A DNA stretch of 64,000 nt from Alcanivorax sp. DSM 26293 (lineage in GTDB: Bacteria; Pseudomonadota; Gammaproteobacteria; Pseudomonadales; Alcanivoracaceae): positions 445,695-509,694 of the forward strand of contig NZ_FNUM01000001.1 of assembly GCF_900107995.1 (NCBI RefSeq). The letters are read 5' to 3'. The notes under the pieces were generated by a model that saw only the letters and a list, made by a program, of their open reading frames with translations, did not search any database and was not told the origin of the DNA. Within the stretch, counting starts at the first letter, position 1. Every line of letters starts with the position of its first letter. The translations under genes were made by a program, and so were the position numbers. Shown piece by piece: positions 34,886-45,046 of this stretch.

Positions 34886-36574
34886 GCCCTCCCACGGGTT
34901 TGCCCGCCGCAGAATCTCATCCAGATCCAGCCCCCGCGGCAGCGTCCCATAGTTTCGATCACCGTGCTCGCCCAGACGGGAGGCGATAAAGGCCTCGGCG
35001 ACTGCACCATTTCCGGCGGCCACCAGCTGGCTGGCCTGCAGGGTCAGGGACAGGCGATCGACGATGTCCCGGGCCCGGTATTCGGCCTCATCCATGTCCG
35101 AAAATTCACGCTTGAGCGACGTCACTGCCTGGTCAAGACGGCTATCACTGCCGGCGGTTTTCGCCAGCTCGGCGAACCACACCTCCAGCACCGCCGGGGT
35201 CTTGGCCAGGGCCCGTAACATGTCCAGGGCCTGCACGTTGCCGGAGCCTTCCCAGATGGCATTGATGGGCGCCTCGCGATACAGGCGCGCCATAATGAAG
35301 TCTTCGGTGACACCGTTCCCCCCCAGGCACTCCATGGCTTCATAGGCATGGAACGGGGTGCGCTTGCAGATCCAGTACTTGCCCGCCGGCAGACCTAACC
35401 GCAACAGCAGTTTCTCATGCTCATTGGCCGGGTCCAGGGTACTGTTATCCAGTGCCTCCCCCATGCGCATGGTAATGGCCAGGGAGCCTTCTACCTCCAG
35501 TTGCAAATCTGCCAACACGTTACGCATCAATGGCTGATCAATCAGGGTCTTGCCGAAGGCGGCGCGGCCCATGGCATGGTTCACCGCCTGAGCCACGGCC
35601 TGACGCTGACCGGAGGTGGAGCCCACCATGCAATCGAAGCGGGTCATGGCCACCATCTCGATAATGGCCGGTACGCCGCGCCCTTCCTCGCCGACCATCC
35701 AGCCCAGAGCGCCGCGCAGCTCGATCTCCGAGGAGGCATTGGAGACATTGCCCATCTTGTTCTTCAGGCGCTGCACCTGGATCGGGTTCTTGCTGCCGTC
35801 CGGACGCCAGCGGGGCACCAGGAAACAGCTCAGGCCGCTGTCGGTCTGGGCCAGCACCAGGAAGGCATCACACATGGGCGCCGAGGTGAACCACTTGTGG
35901 CCCACCAGTTCATAGGCTTCACCGGGGCCTTCCGCTGACACCGGGTAAGCCCGGGTGGTGTTGGCGCGTACATCGGAACCGCCCTGCTTTTCGGTCATGC
36001 CCATGCCGATGGTCAGCGCCTGCTTTTCCGTATGCGGCACATTACGGGGGTCATAGGCATTGTTGAGAATCTTCGGCAGCCATTCCTTTGCCAGCGAGGG
36101 CGTCAGCTTGATGGAGGGCACCGAGGCAAAGGTCATGGTCAACGGGCAGCCATGGCCCGCCTCCACCTGACCTTGCAGATAGCTCTGTGCCGCACGGGCC
36201 ACATGGGCACCCGGCCTGGGGTCTGTCCAGGGAGCCGAATGAATCCCGGACTCCAGACCCAGCGTCATCAGGCGATGGTAGGCCTCGTGGTACTTCACGG
36301 CGTCCACGCGATAGCCCTGACGGTCGTGGGAGAAGAACTGCGGCTTGTGCTCGTTGGCCAGGAAGCCCCATTCGATCACTTCCGCGCTGCCGGTTTTGGC
36401 TCCGTGGGCAGACAGGCGGTCTTCTGCCCACCCGGCTCCGTGGCGGCGCACCGCTTCACGCAGGGCCGTATCGTTGTCGTAGGCGTTGTAGTCTTCCAGG
36501 GCCCGGGCCTGGTTGAAGACCTCGTGGGTCTGGGCCAGCGGGTCCGGCTTCAGGTTATCGTGCTTGGCGGTCAT
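34880..36574 (-). CDS. AidB-like acyl-CoA dehydrogenase
   Basis: The 564-residue flavoprotein has acyl-CoA dehydrogenase signatures: GMGMTEKQGGSDVRANTT (FAD-binding), KWFTSAPMCDAFLVLAQ, and MECLGGNGVTEDF with YREAPINAIWEGSGNVQ holding the catalytic Glu region. The long N-terminal and C-terminal extensions match the AidB branch (E. coli AidB 541 residues), linked to alkylation stress, although branched acyl-CoA oxidation is equally possible. It lies 19 bases after a TetR regulator gene. Its Ser-stop end is supplied by element D. Confidence 0.88.
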   Translation of the reverse strand: MTAKHDNLKPDPLAQTHEVFNQARALEDYNAYDNDTALREAVRRHGAGWAEDRLSAHGAKTGSAEVIEWGFLANEHKPQFFSHDRQGYRVDAVKYHEAYHRLMTLGLESGIHSAPWTDPRPGAHVARAAQSYLQGQVEAGHGCPLTMTFASVPSIKLTPSLAKEWLPKILNNAYDPRNVPHTEKQALTIGMGMTEKQGGSDVRANTTRAYPVSAEGPGEAYELVGHKWFTSAPMCDAFLVLAQTDSGLSCFLVPRWRPDGSKNPIQVQRLKNKMGNVSNASSEIELRGALGWMVGEEGRGVPAIIEMVAMTRFDCMVGSTSGQRQAVAQAVNHAMGRAAFGKTLIDQPLMRNVLADLQLEVEGSLAITMRMGEALDNSTLDPANEHEKLLLRLGLPAGKYWICKRTPFHAYEAMECLGGNGVTEDFIMARLYREAPINAIWEGSGNVQALDMLRALAKTPAVLEVWFAELAKTAGSDSRLDQAVTSLKREFSDMDEAEYRARDIVDRLSLTLQASQLVAAGNGAVAEAFIASRLGEHGDRNYGTLPRGLDLDEILRRANPWEGS

Positions 36575-36593
36575 TGGTGCTCTCCCGAAAAAA

Positions 36594-37229
36594 TCATGCA
36601 GTCTGTTGCTGCTCGATAAACTGGGTCTGCGCCGGAGGTACCCCCACGGCTCGCAGACAGAATTGGGTCAGGGATTCCGCCAGCTGGGTTTTGGCCAACG
36701 GGTCGGACAATGGGCCCACCAGGGCTTCGGCAATGGCGCCGACCAGCGCCGCCGCGCTGATCGCCGTATCCTGCATGGGCAGCGCCCCCTGGCTAACCCC
36801 ATCGCTGAGCAACTGCTGATAAAGCGCGGCGTAGCGCTGGCGATAGGTGAGACGCTCCGCGTCCACGGCCGGATCCACCGGCTCGGCGATCAACGACCAG
36901 GCCAGCCGCGGTGCCGCCTGGGCACGCCGCACAAAGACCTGCAGCACATGGCAGAGCCGCTCGGAAAAGCTGCCGGGATGCCCCATCGCCTTTGCCACTG
37001 CAGCCACTTCACGCTCGGTGGCCACACGAAAGACCTCCGCCGCCAGCACCGCCTTGTTGTCGAAATAGCGATACAGGGTGCCCACGCCTACCCCGGCCTT
37101 GGCCGCCAGCGTCTGCATGGTGAGATTGGCAAAGCCGCCCTCGCGGACCAGCTGCTCAGCGCAAACCAGCAGATGGTCACGCTGGGCCGCCTTGCGCGCT
37201 TTCACATTGGCGGTTTCCCGGTAAGCCAT
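36594..37229 (-). CDS. TetR-family transcriptional regulator
   Basis: The 211-residue regulator has an N-terminal TetR HTH: NLTMQTLAAKAGVGVGTLYRYFDNKAVLAAEVF (about residues 35-68), followed by an all-helical ligand-binding domain. It is cotranscribed with the AidB-like dehydrogenase just downstream and probably controls that gene and itself in response to an acyl-CoA or related ligand. The ligand cannot be inferred. Confidence 0.92.
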   Translation of the reverse strand: MAYRETANVKARKAAQRDHLLVCAEQLVREGGFANLTMQTLAAKAGVGVGTLYRYFDNKAVLAAEVFRVATEREVAAVAKAMGHPGSFSERLCHVLQVFVRRAQAAPRLAWSLIAEPVDPAVDAERLTYRQRYAALYQQLLSDGVSQGALPMQDTAISAAALVGAIAEALVGPLSDPLAKTQLAESLTQFCLRAVGVPPAQTQFIEQQQTA

Positions 37230-37318
37230 AATCGGAATCCATATTCATTTCTTAAAAGAAGTGAACCATGATTCCGACTTTCAGGCAAGCGCCGCCTGTC
37301 GCGCACCCCAGCTCCCCC

Positions 37319-37463
37319 GTAGGAGCGCCTCTGGAGGCGCGAACCTGAGCCCAGGCGAAGAACCGGCTGCAGATAGCACCAGCGAATCTATTGGCAATTT
37401 GCCTGATCGGATGACAAATCCCTCGCCAAAGGCTCGGATTCGCGCCTCATGAGGCGCTCCTAC
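37319..37463. repeat. REP-like pair (BIME-type) between tetR and chrA
   Basis: A 25-base imperfect palindrome beginning GTAGGAGCGCCTC and ending GCGCGAA (37319-37343) faces an inverted copy (37439-37463). Each can form a hairpin; the pair can form a larger one. The chrA stop codon TAG is part of the right copy. The rest of the gap 37230-37459 shows nothing else clear besides the tetR upstream region. Confidence 0.8.
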
Positions 37464-38626
37464 AGCAGGTTGGTCATCACCCCCAGCGCCGCCATGCCTA
37501 GCACCATCCCCCATAACGGCACTGTCTTGCTACGCAGCACCACAAACCCCGTCACCACGATCAACAAATCCCACAGATCATTCACCGCAGAGACGAACAC
37601 CGGCTGATACAGGGCCGCCAGCAGCAGCCCCACCACCGCCGCATTGATCCCCGCTACTGCCCCGGCCAGGGCCGGACGGGAAGAGAGCCACTGCCACCCT
37701 TCCATCAGTCCCAGCACCAATAGAAAGCCCGGCAGGAAAATCGCCAGGGTAGCGATCAGTGCACCCCACCAGGGGCTGGCCGGCAGCAGCACAGCACCCA
37801 GATAAGATGCCAGCGAGAACATGGGCCCGGGCACTGCCTGGGCGGCGGCATAACCGGTGAGGAATTGATCCGGAGACATCTGCGGCCCCACCAGTTCCTG
37901 CAACAGGGGCAGCACGACATGCCCCCCACCAAACACCAGGGAACCGGCGGCAAAGAAATCATTCCACAGGCCCAACATCCGCCCCGCCGGCAGCAGGGCG
38001 ACAACCGTAAGCAACGCGAACAGCAGCAACGGCCCACGGCGCCACACCGGTTTACCCGGTGCCGCCACGCCCTGATCCGGTCGCAGCCAGTGCCAGCCAA
38101 TGGCGGCAGCAATCAGCAAGGCCAGCATCTGCCCGAGCAACGCCGGCCACAGCACCAACAGCACAGCCACCAAGGCCGCGATGGAGCGGGTCAGACCGTT
38201 GGCACAGAAACGCTGGCCCATATTCCACACCGCATCGGCCACCACGATCACCGCCAGCCACTTCAGCCCGGTGATTGCCCCACCCTGCAGCCAGTCCGGC
38301 AAAGAGGCGGCGTAAATCCCCAACAGCGCCATCAACAGAAAAGACGGCAGGGTAAAGGCAACAAACGCTGCAAAGGCCCCGAAGATCCCCCCGCGCACCC
38401 GGCCGATGGCGAAGCCCAACTGACTGGACGCCGGCCCGGGCAGAAACTGTGTCAGCGCCAGCAGGCGAGCGAACTCCGCCTCATCCAGCCACTGCAATTC
38501 CTCCACGAAGCGACGGTGAAAATACCCCACGTGGGCCGCCGGCCCGCCAAAGCTGATCAGCCCCAGCAACAGAAACTGACGAAAGATATCGCGCATCACT
38601 GACAAGTATTCCCGCTGAAATTTCAC
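37460..38626 (-). CDS. chrA: Chromate efflux transporter ChrA
   Basis: The 388-residue protein is a two-domain CHR-family transporter. The first half has [26 protein letters not shown] and [18 protein letters not shown]; the second half repeats the design with [17 protein letters not shown] and [21 protein letters not shown]. About ten to twelve membrane helices are visible. It exports chromate using ion gradients. Met at 38596 is an alternative start. The stop codon lies in a REP-like repeat. It is divergent from recQ. Confidence 0.93.
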   Translation of the reverse strand: MKFQREYLSVMRDIFRQFLLLGLISFGGPAAHVGYFHRRFVEELQWLDEAEFARLLALTQFLPGPASSQLGFAIGRVRGGIFGAFAAFVAFTLPSFLLMALLGIYAASLPDWLQGGAITGLKWLAVIVVADAVWNMGQRFCANGLTRSIAALVAVLLVLWPALLGQMLALLIAAAIGWHWLRPDQGVAAPGKPVWRRGPLLLFALLTVVALLPAGRMLGLWNDFFAAGSLVFGGGHVVLPLLQELVGPQMSPDQFLTGYAAAQAVPGPMFSLASYLGAVLLPASPWWGALIATLAIFLPGFLLVLGLMEGWQWLSSRPALAGAVAGINAAVVGLLLAALYQPVFVSAVNDLWDLLIVVTGFVVLRSKTVPLWGMVLGMAALGVMTNLL

Positions 38627-38680
38627 CAGAACCTAGCACAGTTTGCTGGCGGGCGGATGTCAGTGCCGGTCGGCGGCAGG

Positions 38681-38693
38681 TATACTCGCCCCA
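38681..38693 (+). promoter_or_regulatory. -10 element placed for leaderless start of recQ
   Basis: TATACT at 38681-38686 ends six bases before the ATG at 38693, the same spacing as at the RegB-like gene. Transcription would begin at the start codon, and no ribosome site is seen. Confidence 0.5.
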
Positions 38694-40828
38694 TGCAATC
38701 CGATGCCCACTCCGTTCTCCAGCATGTCTTTGGCTATCACCAGTTCCGTGGTGAGCAACAGACCATTATCGATAGCCTGATCCAGGGCGACGATGCGCTT
38801 GTGTTGATGCCCACTGGCGGCGGCAAATCCCTGTGCTACCAGATTCCGGCGCTGGTTCGCCCTGGTACCGGCGTGGTGATCAGCCCGCTGATTGCCCTGA
38901 TGCAGGATCAGGTGGATGCCCTCAAGGCGCTGGGCGTCAGAGCCGGATTTCTCAATTCCACGCTGAATATGGAGCAGCAGCGCGCCCTGGAAGATGCCCT
39001 GCTCAACGGCGAACTGGACATGCTCTACATCGCCCCGGAACGGCTGATACAACCTCGCACCCTGACGCTGTTGCACCAGGCACAGATTGCCCTGTTTGCC
39101 ATCGACGAAGCCCACTGCGTCTCCCAGTGGGGCCATGATTTCCGCAACGACTATCTGCAACTGTCCCTGCTGCACCGGGAATTTCCCCATGTACCGCGCA
39201 TCGCCCTGACCGCCACGGCGGATCAACGCACCCGAACGGAAATTGCCGAACGGTTGGACCTGACCCAGGCCCGTCACTTCGTCTCCAGTTTTGATCGGCC
39301 CAATATCCAGTACCGTATCGAGCGCAAGGATGGCGCCCGGAATCAGCTCCTGCGCCTGATTCGTGCCGAGCATGACGGCGATGCCGGGATTGTCTACTGC
39401 CTGTCACGCAACAAGGTGGAACGGGTCGCCGAATGGCTGTGCCAGCAGGGCGTCAAGGCTCTGCCTTACCACGCCGGCCTGCCCGCGCAAACCCGCGAAA
39501 ACCACCAGCAACGGTTCCTGCGCGAGGATGGGCTGGTGATGGTGGCCACCATTGCCTTCGGCATGGGGATCGACAAACCGGATGTGCGCTTCGTGGCCCA
39601 CCTGGACCTGCCAAAAAGCATCGAATCCTATTACCAGGAAACCGGTCGTGCCGGTCGTGATGGGGAGCCCGCCACTGCCTGGATGGCCTATGGCCTGGAA
39701 GATGCCATCAAACTCAAGCAGATGCTGGCCCAGAGCAACGGCAACGAGCAGCACAAACGCAACGAACATCAGCGCCTGGAATCCATGCTGGGGTTGTGCG
39801 AGATCACCCAGTGCCGTCGTCAGGCCCTGTTGCATTATTTCGGTGAGACCCTGGAGCAGCCCTGTGGAAACTGCGATACCTGCCTGAACCCGCCGCAGAC
39901 CTTCGATGCCAGCGAGGCCGCCCAGAAAGCGCTAAGCTGCGTGTACCGCACCGGCCAACGGTTTGGCGCCAATCACCTGATCGACGTGCTCACCGGCAAC
40001 CGCTCCGACAAGGTGGCCAGCGCCGGTCACGACCATGTCTCCACCTGGAACATCGGCAATGAGTTCAGCGCCAGCCAGTGGAGAAGCATTTATCGGCAAC
40101 TGGTGGCCCGTGGCCTGCTGACCGTGGACATGAACGGCTTTGGCGCGCTGCAACTCACCGAAGCCTGTCGCCCCTACCTGCGCGGCGAACAGCCCCTTCA
40201 CCTGCGCAAGGAAATGGCCAAGGCCAGGAAAGCCTCCACCCGCCGCGCGCACGCCAATATCGCTGACGCCGACCGCACTCTCTGGGAAGCCCTGCGCGCC
40301 TGCCGTAAACGGCTGGCGGATGAAGAAGGCGTGCCACCTTATGTGGTCTTCCACGACGCCACCCTGATGGACATGCTCGCCATTCGCCCACGGAATCGGA
40401 TGGAAATGGCCGCCGTCAGCGGCGTCGGCGACCGCAAGCTGGAACGCTACGGGGATGCGTTTCTGGACATTCTCAACGGGAAGGATGATGCCGCCGGTGT
40501 CGCCGAGCCCGTCGGCCCGGATCGCAACGAGATTCTCGCTCTGGCCCAGGCCAACATGAGCCCGGCCGCCATCGCCCGCCAGCAGAATCTGAACGAGCAA
40601 ACCGTGTACCGGGAGCTGGCACAGCTGGTTACCACCCATCAGCTCAGCCTGGAGCAGGCGCTGGGGATCAGCGAAACCGAGATCGGCATCATCCAGGATG
40701 CGCTGCTCAGCCAACCCAACCTGGCCGAGGACACCTTCAGCTACCGACAGTTGAAAGACCTGCTGGCCGACGACTGGCCGACCGGGGTCCTGCACTGCGT
40801 CCGTCAGGCCATCCTTGCCACGGCATAA
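38693..40828 (+). CDS. recQ: ATP-dependent DNA helicase RecQ
   Basis: RecQ unwinds DNA in recombination and repair. The 711-residue protein begins [23 protein letters not shown]; an upstream GTG or ATG at 38657 would add 12 unlike residues. Seen are motif [15 protein letters not shown], motif [16 protein letters not shown], motif [12 protein letters not shown], the zinc-binding cysteines ([12 protein letters not shown] to CGNCDTC), the winged helix, and an HRDC domain ([18 protein letters not shown]). A further C-terminal region with two HTH-like stretches extends beyond E. coli RecQ (609 residues). Confidence 0.96.
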   Translation: MQSDAHSVLQHVFGYHQFRGEQQTIIDSLIQGDDALVLMPTGGGKSLCYQIPALVRPGTGVVISPLIALMQDQVDALKALGVRAGFLNSTLNMEQQRALEDALLNGELDMLYIAPERLIQPRTLTLLHQAQIALFAIDEAHCVSQWGHDFRNDYLQLSLLHREFPHVPRIALTATADQRTRTEIAERLDLTQARHFVSSFDRPNIQYRIERKDGARNQLLRLIRAEHDGDAGIVYCLSRNKVERVAEWLCQQGVKALPYHAGLPAQTRENHQQRFLREDGLVMVATIAFGMGIDKPDVRFVAHLDLPKSIESYYQETGRAGRDGEPATAWMAYGLEDAIKLKQMLAQSNGNEQHKRNEHQRLESMLGLCEITQCRRQALLHYFGETLEQPCGNCDTCLNPPQTFDASEAAQKALSCVYRTGQRFGANHLIDVLTGNRSDKVASAGHDHVSTWNIGNEFSASQWRSIYRQLVARGLLTVDMNGFGALQLTEACRPYLRGEQPLHLRKEMAKARKASTRRAHANIADADRTLWEALRACRKRLADEEGVPPYVVFHDATLMDMLAIRPRNRMEMAAVSGVGDRKLERYGDAFLDILNGKDDAAGVAEPVGPDRNEILALAQANMSPAAIARQQNLNEQTVYRELAQLVTTHQLSLEQALGISETEIGIIQDALLSQPNLAEDTFSYRQLKDLLADDWPTGVLHCVRQAILATA

Positions 40829-40853
40829 AAGCGCCTGTACCGCCCATCCGCCT

Positions 40854-41554
40854 TCAGTCTTCCACCGGAAGCCGTTTGAATGAACGGGAGAACTGCAGGA
40901 TCAGAAAGTTGATCAGTGACAGCACCAGGGCGATTTCATAGCGGCTGTAAGCCACCGAAATGCCAATGGCCCCGGTATTCCACAAACTGGCCGCCGTGGC
41001 AGTACCACTGACACTGGCCCCATCCTTGAGAATCGCCCCGCCGCCGATAAAGCCCATGCCGGTAATAATCCCGTACATCACCCGGGCTTCTGCATCAGAG
41101 CCGCTATAGACCTGCATCCCCACCAGCATGTAACCGCAGGCGGCAATGGATACCAGCGGGAAGGTCCGCAGGCCCGCACCCCGGGCGCGCTGCTCCCGAT
41201 TCCAAGCCACCGGTAACGCCAACACAAAGGCAATCCCCAGTTGGTACAGGTGGGTAACGACCTGGTTCCAGTCCAGGGAGCCTCTGAATAACGCCTTGCA
41301 TGCTCAGGCTTTCAGGCTGGCTCACAATCTAGGCGCGCTTTTGAAGGCATGCTGGTTGCCTGTCGAGAAAGTGCAACAACGAGTGTGGGCCAGCCTGGAA
41401 GCCCCGAAGGGCGCGACCTGAAGGGCACATCTGCTGCGCTTTGTCGCTAGGAAAGGGAACCACCCTGTCCGTCGCACCAAAACACAACAGCTGCACCCTT
41501 CAGGTCACGCTGAGTACGCAAAGCGTTATTCAGAGGCTCCCTAACTCCTGCATA
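40854..41554 (-). pseudogene. mgtC: MgtC/SapB-family membrane protein gene interrupted by a 269-bp element
   Basis: The remaining frame encodes the MgtC family core: WNREQRARGAGLRTFPLVSIAACGYMLVG, then GIITGMGFIGGGAILKDG and TAASLWNTGAIGI. Its 5' end is cut by the element at 41275-41543. On the far side lies AAGGAG, seven bases, then ATG CAG GAG TT (41554-41544). Joining these eleven bases to 41274 restores M-Q-E-L-D-W-N-Q in frame, giving a 143-residue protein, normal for the family. Translation could restart at a GTG (41225), losing about 20 residues and part of the first helix. Probably inactive. Confidence 0.88.
41275..41543. mobile_element. MITE-like element with 20-bp perfect terminal inverted repeats
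   Basis: AGGGAGCCTCTGAATAACGC at 41275-41294 is perfectly inverted at 41524-41543. The 229-base interior has no transposase frame. It interrupts mgtC. No flanking target duplication is evident: removing exactly 269 bases restores the gene. Shorter relatives occur near 44985 and 20617; the interior CGCCTTGCATGCTCAGG-CTTTCAGGC type sequence is shared with the first of these. Movement by a transposase encoded elsewhere is inferred. Confidence 0.85.
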
Positions 41555-41722
41555 CGCACTCTCCTTAGCCAGCATTGCCGTGACAAAGGCCCGGGCTACG
41601 CCAAATTTTGCAGCACGCTTTGTCACTCTCTGTAAGCAAAAGCTTACACCCAGACAACAGAGCCATGGCCATAGCCACGCTACTCTTGATCCTGTTCAAA
41701 AAAGATACTGTGGGGACAAACC

Positions 41723-41857
41723 ATGGAACAAGACGTGCAGCTGGATCTGGAATGGGTGCCTGACGCCCTGGCAGGGGTTTTTGAGGATGCCCACGCGGAT
41801 CATTGCGGCCAATGGGAATCCATTGACGCGGAAAGCACCGCCGCCCACGCGGCCTGA
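41723..41857 (+). CDS. Possible 44-residue acidic protein
   Basis: ATG at 41723 follows a GGGGA site and a GATACT -10-like box (41704-41709). The product is acidic (MEQDVQLDLEWVPDALAGVF and an Ala/His-rich end) and of unknown function. It is the only frame I can support in the gap 41555-41933 between the mgtC start and the phosphodiesterase gene. Size makes the call tentative. Confidence 0.35.
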   Translation: MEQDVQLDLEWVPDALAGVFEDAHADHCGQWESIDAESTAAHAA

Positions 41858-41933
41858 GAGAGCCCAGCCATCCCGCATCCTCGCCCGACCTGCGGCGCTT
41901 TAACCTGACCCGCGTCCGGGGGAGAATACTCCC

Positions 41934-42656
41934 ATGGATGTGATATGGATCAGTCATCGCGGCCTGCACCAACGCCATGGAGAGAACAGCCTGCATGCGT
42001 TCGAGGCCGCCGCCGAAGCCGGTTTCCACACCTTGGAAACCGACCTGCGCACCACCCATGATGGCCAGATCGTCCTCCATCATGATGCCTCCCTGATTCG
42101 CACCACCGGCAGTCACGCCGTTATCGAAGACATGGACAGGGACCAATGCCTACGCCATCGACTCCATGATGGCCAGCCGTTGCTTACCTTCGAGCATTTC
42201 GCCCATACCTTTACCGACCAGCGCTGGATTCTCGACATCAAACCGGAGAGCGCGGCACGCACCCTGGCAGCGCTGCGCCATTGGGCCGACCAGCAACAGA
42301 AAGGCGACTGGCTCTGCCGCCAGGCCCGTTTCCTGCTCTGGCACCCGGAGCACACTCGATTGCTACGCCAGCACTTCCCCGCCGCTATCACCATGGCGCC
42401 GCAGACAGAATGCCGCCGAGCCGGCCTGTCGCTGCTGATGGGGCTTCGCCCGCTGGCCGCCATACGCGCCGGTCGCACCTATTCCCTGCCACCGGTGTTT
42501 CACGGCCTGCCCCTGTTCCGGCACTCTCTGGTCGATGCCTATCACCGTCTCGGCGGCCGGGTGCTGGCGTTCCTGCCGGAGGGACGGGAGCAGCAGCGCC
42601 AGGCGCTGCGCTCCGGGGTCGACGAAATCCTCAGTAATACCGCGCCGATACGCTAG
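41934..42656 (+). CDS. Glycerophosphodiester phosphodiesterase family protein
   Basis: The 240-residue protein has the GDPD catalytic pattern: [14 protein letters not shown], then [17 protein letters not shown] with the metal-binding Glu-x-Asp and catalytic His-Asp, and LDIKPE in the next strand. It would hydrolyse glycerophosphodiesters to glycerol 3-phosphate and an alcohol. A strong GGGGGAG site precedes the ATG. No signal peptide, so cytoplasmic like UgpQ. It is followed 103 bases later by rhlE. Confidence 0.88.
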   Translation: MDVIWISHRGLHQRHGENSLHAFEAAAEAGFHTLETDLRTTHDGQIVLHHDASLIRTTGSHAVIEDMDRDQCLRHRLHDGQPLLTFEHFAHTFTDQRWILDIKPESAARTLAALRHWADQQQKGDWLCRQARFLLWHPEHTRLLRQHFPAAITMAPQTECRRAGLSLLMGLRPLAAIRAGRTYSLPPVFHGLPLFRHSLVDAYHRLGGRVLAFLPEGREQQRQALRSGVDEILSNTAPIR

Positions 42657-42759
42657 CGAGCCTGGGAATGAGGCACCGTCGGGCACCGGACCGCCGGGCT
42701 CGTGTTCCGCCCCGGGATGCGGTAGGCTTGCCGCCCCTTCTTATGTCAGACCCAATTAC

Positions 42760-44130
42760 ATGCCTTTTACTTCCCTTGGACTGGGGGATGACCTGTTGGC
42801 CGCTGTTGCCGATCAGGGTTATCACACCCCGTCACCGATCCAGGCCCAGGCCATCCCTGCCGTACTCAGCGGCCGTGATGTGATGGCTGCTGCCCAGACC
42901 GGCACCGGCAAGACGGCTGGTTTTACCCTGCCCCTGCTGGAGCGCCTGCGCGCCGGCCAGCCCGCCAGCCATAACCAGGTACGCGCCCTGGTACTGACCC
43001 CAACCCGGGAGCTGGCCGCCCAGGTCGCCGACAGTGTGGCCACCTACGGCAAGCATCTGCCCCTCACCTCCACCGTGGTCTTCGGCGGTGTGAAGGTGAA
43101 TCCACAGATGCAGCGGCTGCGCGGCGGCGCGGATATCCTGGTGGCGACACCCGGTCGTCTGCTGGATCTGTATCAGCAGAACGCGGTGAAATTCGACCGC
43201 CTGGAAATCCTGGTGCTGGACGAAGCGGATCGCATGCTCGACATGGGCTTTATCCATGACATCCGCAAGATTCTATCCAAGCTGCCCCCCAAACGGCAGA
43301 ACCTGATGTTTTCGGCCACCTTCTCACCGGAAATCCGCGCCCTGGCCAAGGGCCTGGTGAACAGCCCGGTGGAAATCGATGTGAGCCCGCGCAACACCAC
43401 CACCGAGCTGGTTACCCAGTGGATTGCCCCGGTGGACAAACAGCGCAAGGCCGCCCTGCTTACCCACCTGATCCAGGACAACAACTGGTACCAGGTACTG
43501 GTCTTCAGTCGTACCAAGCACGGCGCCAACAAGCTGGCCAAACAACTGGAAAGCAACGGCATCGAAGCCGCGGCCATCCACGGTAACAAGAGCCAGAATG
43601 CCCGTACCCGTGCCCTGGCAGACTTCAAGAACGGCAAGATCCGCGCCCTGGTGGCCACCGACATTGCGGCCCGGGGTCTGGATATCGAGCAGCTGCCCCA
43701 GGTGGTCAACGTGGACCTGCCCAATGTGCCGGAAGACTACGTGCATCGCATCGGGCGCACCGGCCGTGCCGGCGCCACCGGCCAGGCCATCTCCCTGGTC
43801 AGCGCCGATGAGGCCCAACAGCTGAAAGATATCGAACGGCTGACCCAGCAACAGCTGGAGCGCAAAATCGTGGCCGGCTTTGAGCCCGGCGAACCGCTAC
43901 CGGCAGCGGGGGCGCTACAGCCACCCAAGCGCAAACGCCCGAAGAAAGCGAAACCGGCCCACTCCCGTCCGGACAATGGCGGCGGTAACGGCCAGGCTCG
44001 CAAAGGCAATGGCGGAGGCGGCAATGGCCAGAACCGCCAGGCACGGCCTGCCAACAACAGCCGCCCCGGTGGCAACAGCCAGCGACGGCGTCGCCCGGCA
44101 GGCAACCGCCGGCCGCAAGCCCAGTCCTGA
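42760..44130 (+). CDS. rhlE: DEAD-box RNA helicase RhlE
   Basis: The start at 42760 gives [21 protein letters not shown], the usual Q-motif lead-in; the frame is open upstream into the phosphodiesterase gene but those residues are unlike the family. Motifs seen are [51 protein letters not shown], and [10 protein letters not shown]. The C-terminal tail (from about residue 370) is Arg/Gly/Asn-rich, typical of RNA-binding tails. 456 residues. An intrinsic terminator follows. Confidence 0.95.
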   Translation: MPFTSLGLGDDLLAAVADQGYHTPSPIQAQAIPAVLSGRDVMAAAQTGTGKTAGFTLPLLERLRAGQPASHNQVRALVLTPTRELAAQVADSVATYGKHLPLTSTVVFGGVKVNPQMQRLRGGADILVATPGRLLDLYQQNAVKFDRLEILVLDEADRMLDMGFIHDIRKILSKLPPKRQNLMFSATFSPEIRALAKGLVNSPVEIDVSPRNTTTELVTQWIAPVDKQRKAALLTHLIQDNNWYQVLVFSRTKHGANKLAKQLESNGIEAAAIHGNKSQNARTRALADFKNGKIRALVATDIAARGLDIEQLPQVVNVDLPNVPEDYVHRIGRTGRAGATGQAISLVSADEAQQLKDIERLTQQQLERKIVAGFEPGEPLPAAGALQPPKRKRPKKAKPAHSRPDNGGGNGQARKGNGGGGNGQNRQARPANNSRPGGNSQRRRRPAGNRRPQAQS

Positions 44131-44133
44131 ACG

Positions 44134-44162
44134 AAAAAAGGCGCCTGAGAGGCGCCTTTTTT
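44134..44162. terminator. Terminator between convergent rhlE and 44179 gene
   Basis: AAAAAAGGCGCCT pairs with AGGCGCCTTTTTT around GAG, symmetric enough to stop transcription from either side. It starts four bases after the rhlE stop and 16 bases past the end of the leftward gene. Confidence 0.9.
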
Positions 44163-44178
44163 CTGACTCTAACATCGC

Positions 44179-44853
44179 TTACCGCTGCCGCAGCAACCCC
44201 TGGTAGTGAGCCATATAACCTTTCAGCTCGTCATCGCTCAGGTCCTTGAGCACCTTGTTGTTGACCGCATGCACCGCCTTGCGGCTACCGTCGATACCCA
44301 CGTTCAAGGCCTTCTGGGTCACAAAACCGATTTTCACTTCCTTGGTGTTGGCGACAAAGACTTCATCGATGATCTTGTCCGACATGGCGCTCATCACCCG
44401 GGTGACCAGAGCCACGTCTTCGGTGCCCTTGCCTGCCGCACACAGCTCGGTGGCCTTGCGGAAATCAGCGGCGAAGCTGTCTTCCACCGGGAAAGCGATA
44501 CTGGCGTGATTATCGTTGTCGTCGCCAGCCTGCCAGTACATGGCCTTCACGTTCTTCACCACCGGGGCGAATTCCGCGTTGGACACCTTCTTGAAAATCT
44601 GGCGGGTGAGCATGCTGGACGCCTTGCCGGCGGTGGACACGGCAAAATCGATCACCTTTTTCTGGCCCCCTGACAGCTCGGTCATATTGGCCGGCTCCAC
44701 CAGAAACAGGCTGAGAATCCGGTCGGTGAGATGGTCCACCATGTGAATGAATTTCTCGGCACTGTCTTTACGATCGTGCTCGACGGCATGAAGGAAGTCT
44801 TCGGTGCTGTTGACCAGCGCCGGGTTAGCGGGAATCGCCACCACGTTCTGCAT
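44179..44853 (-). CDS. Hypothetical protein, helical
   Basis: No family recognised. The start at 44853 is chosen because AAGGA lies seven bases upstream; a longer frame to 44952 lacks a ribosome site. The 224-residue product is soluble, mainly helical, without signal peptide or membrane segment. It has one Cys and ends with KVLKDLSDDELKGYMAHYQGLLRQR. It is monocistronic between rhlE (convergent) and a small inverted-repeat relic. Confidence 0.75.
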   Translation of the reverse strand: MQNVVAIPANPALVNSTEDFLHAVEHDRKDSAEKFIHMVDHLTDRILSLFLVEPANMTELSGGQKKVIDFAVSTAGKASSMLTRQIFKKVSNAEFAPVVKNVKAMYWQAGDDNDNHASIAFPVEDSFAADFRKATELCAAGKGTEDVALVTRVMSAMSDKIIDEVFVANTKEVKIGFVTQKALNVGIDGSRKAVHAVNNKVLKDLSDDELKGYMAHYQGLLRQR

Positions 44854-44984
44854 TGTTATGTCCTTGCCTTGCAAACAGTTGCTGTCACTCAAAAAACTCA
44901 TGATAGCGGGGCCATGGCCCGAGGGGAAACGCCAATCGGGCCGGAATAACAAAGCTTATACGCAGGAGTATCAACCTGGCGCGT

Positions 44985-45046
44985 CTGAATCACGCCTTGC
45001 AGGCGCAGGCTTTCAGGCCATGCCAAGTCCCCCAGGCGTGATTCAG
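44985..45046. repeat. Short relative of the mgtC inverted-repeat element
   Basis: CTGAATCACGCCT (44985-44997) is perfectly inverted at 45034-45046. The interior matches the left end of the 269-bp element: CACGCCTTGCAGGCGCAGG then CTTTCAGGC, against CTCAGG-CTTTCAGGC there. It appears to be an internally deleted copy. The PraB-like gene's TGA stop lies in its right repeat. Confidence 0.65.

Noticed and set aside
44854-44952. N-terminal extension of the hypothetical protein at 44179-44853
   Set aside because: The extension lacks a ribosome site, while AAGGA precedes the inner ATG.
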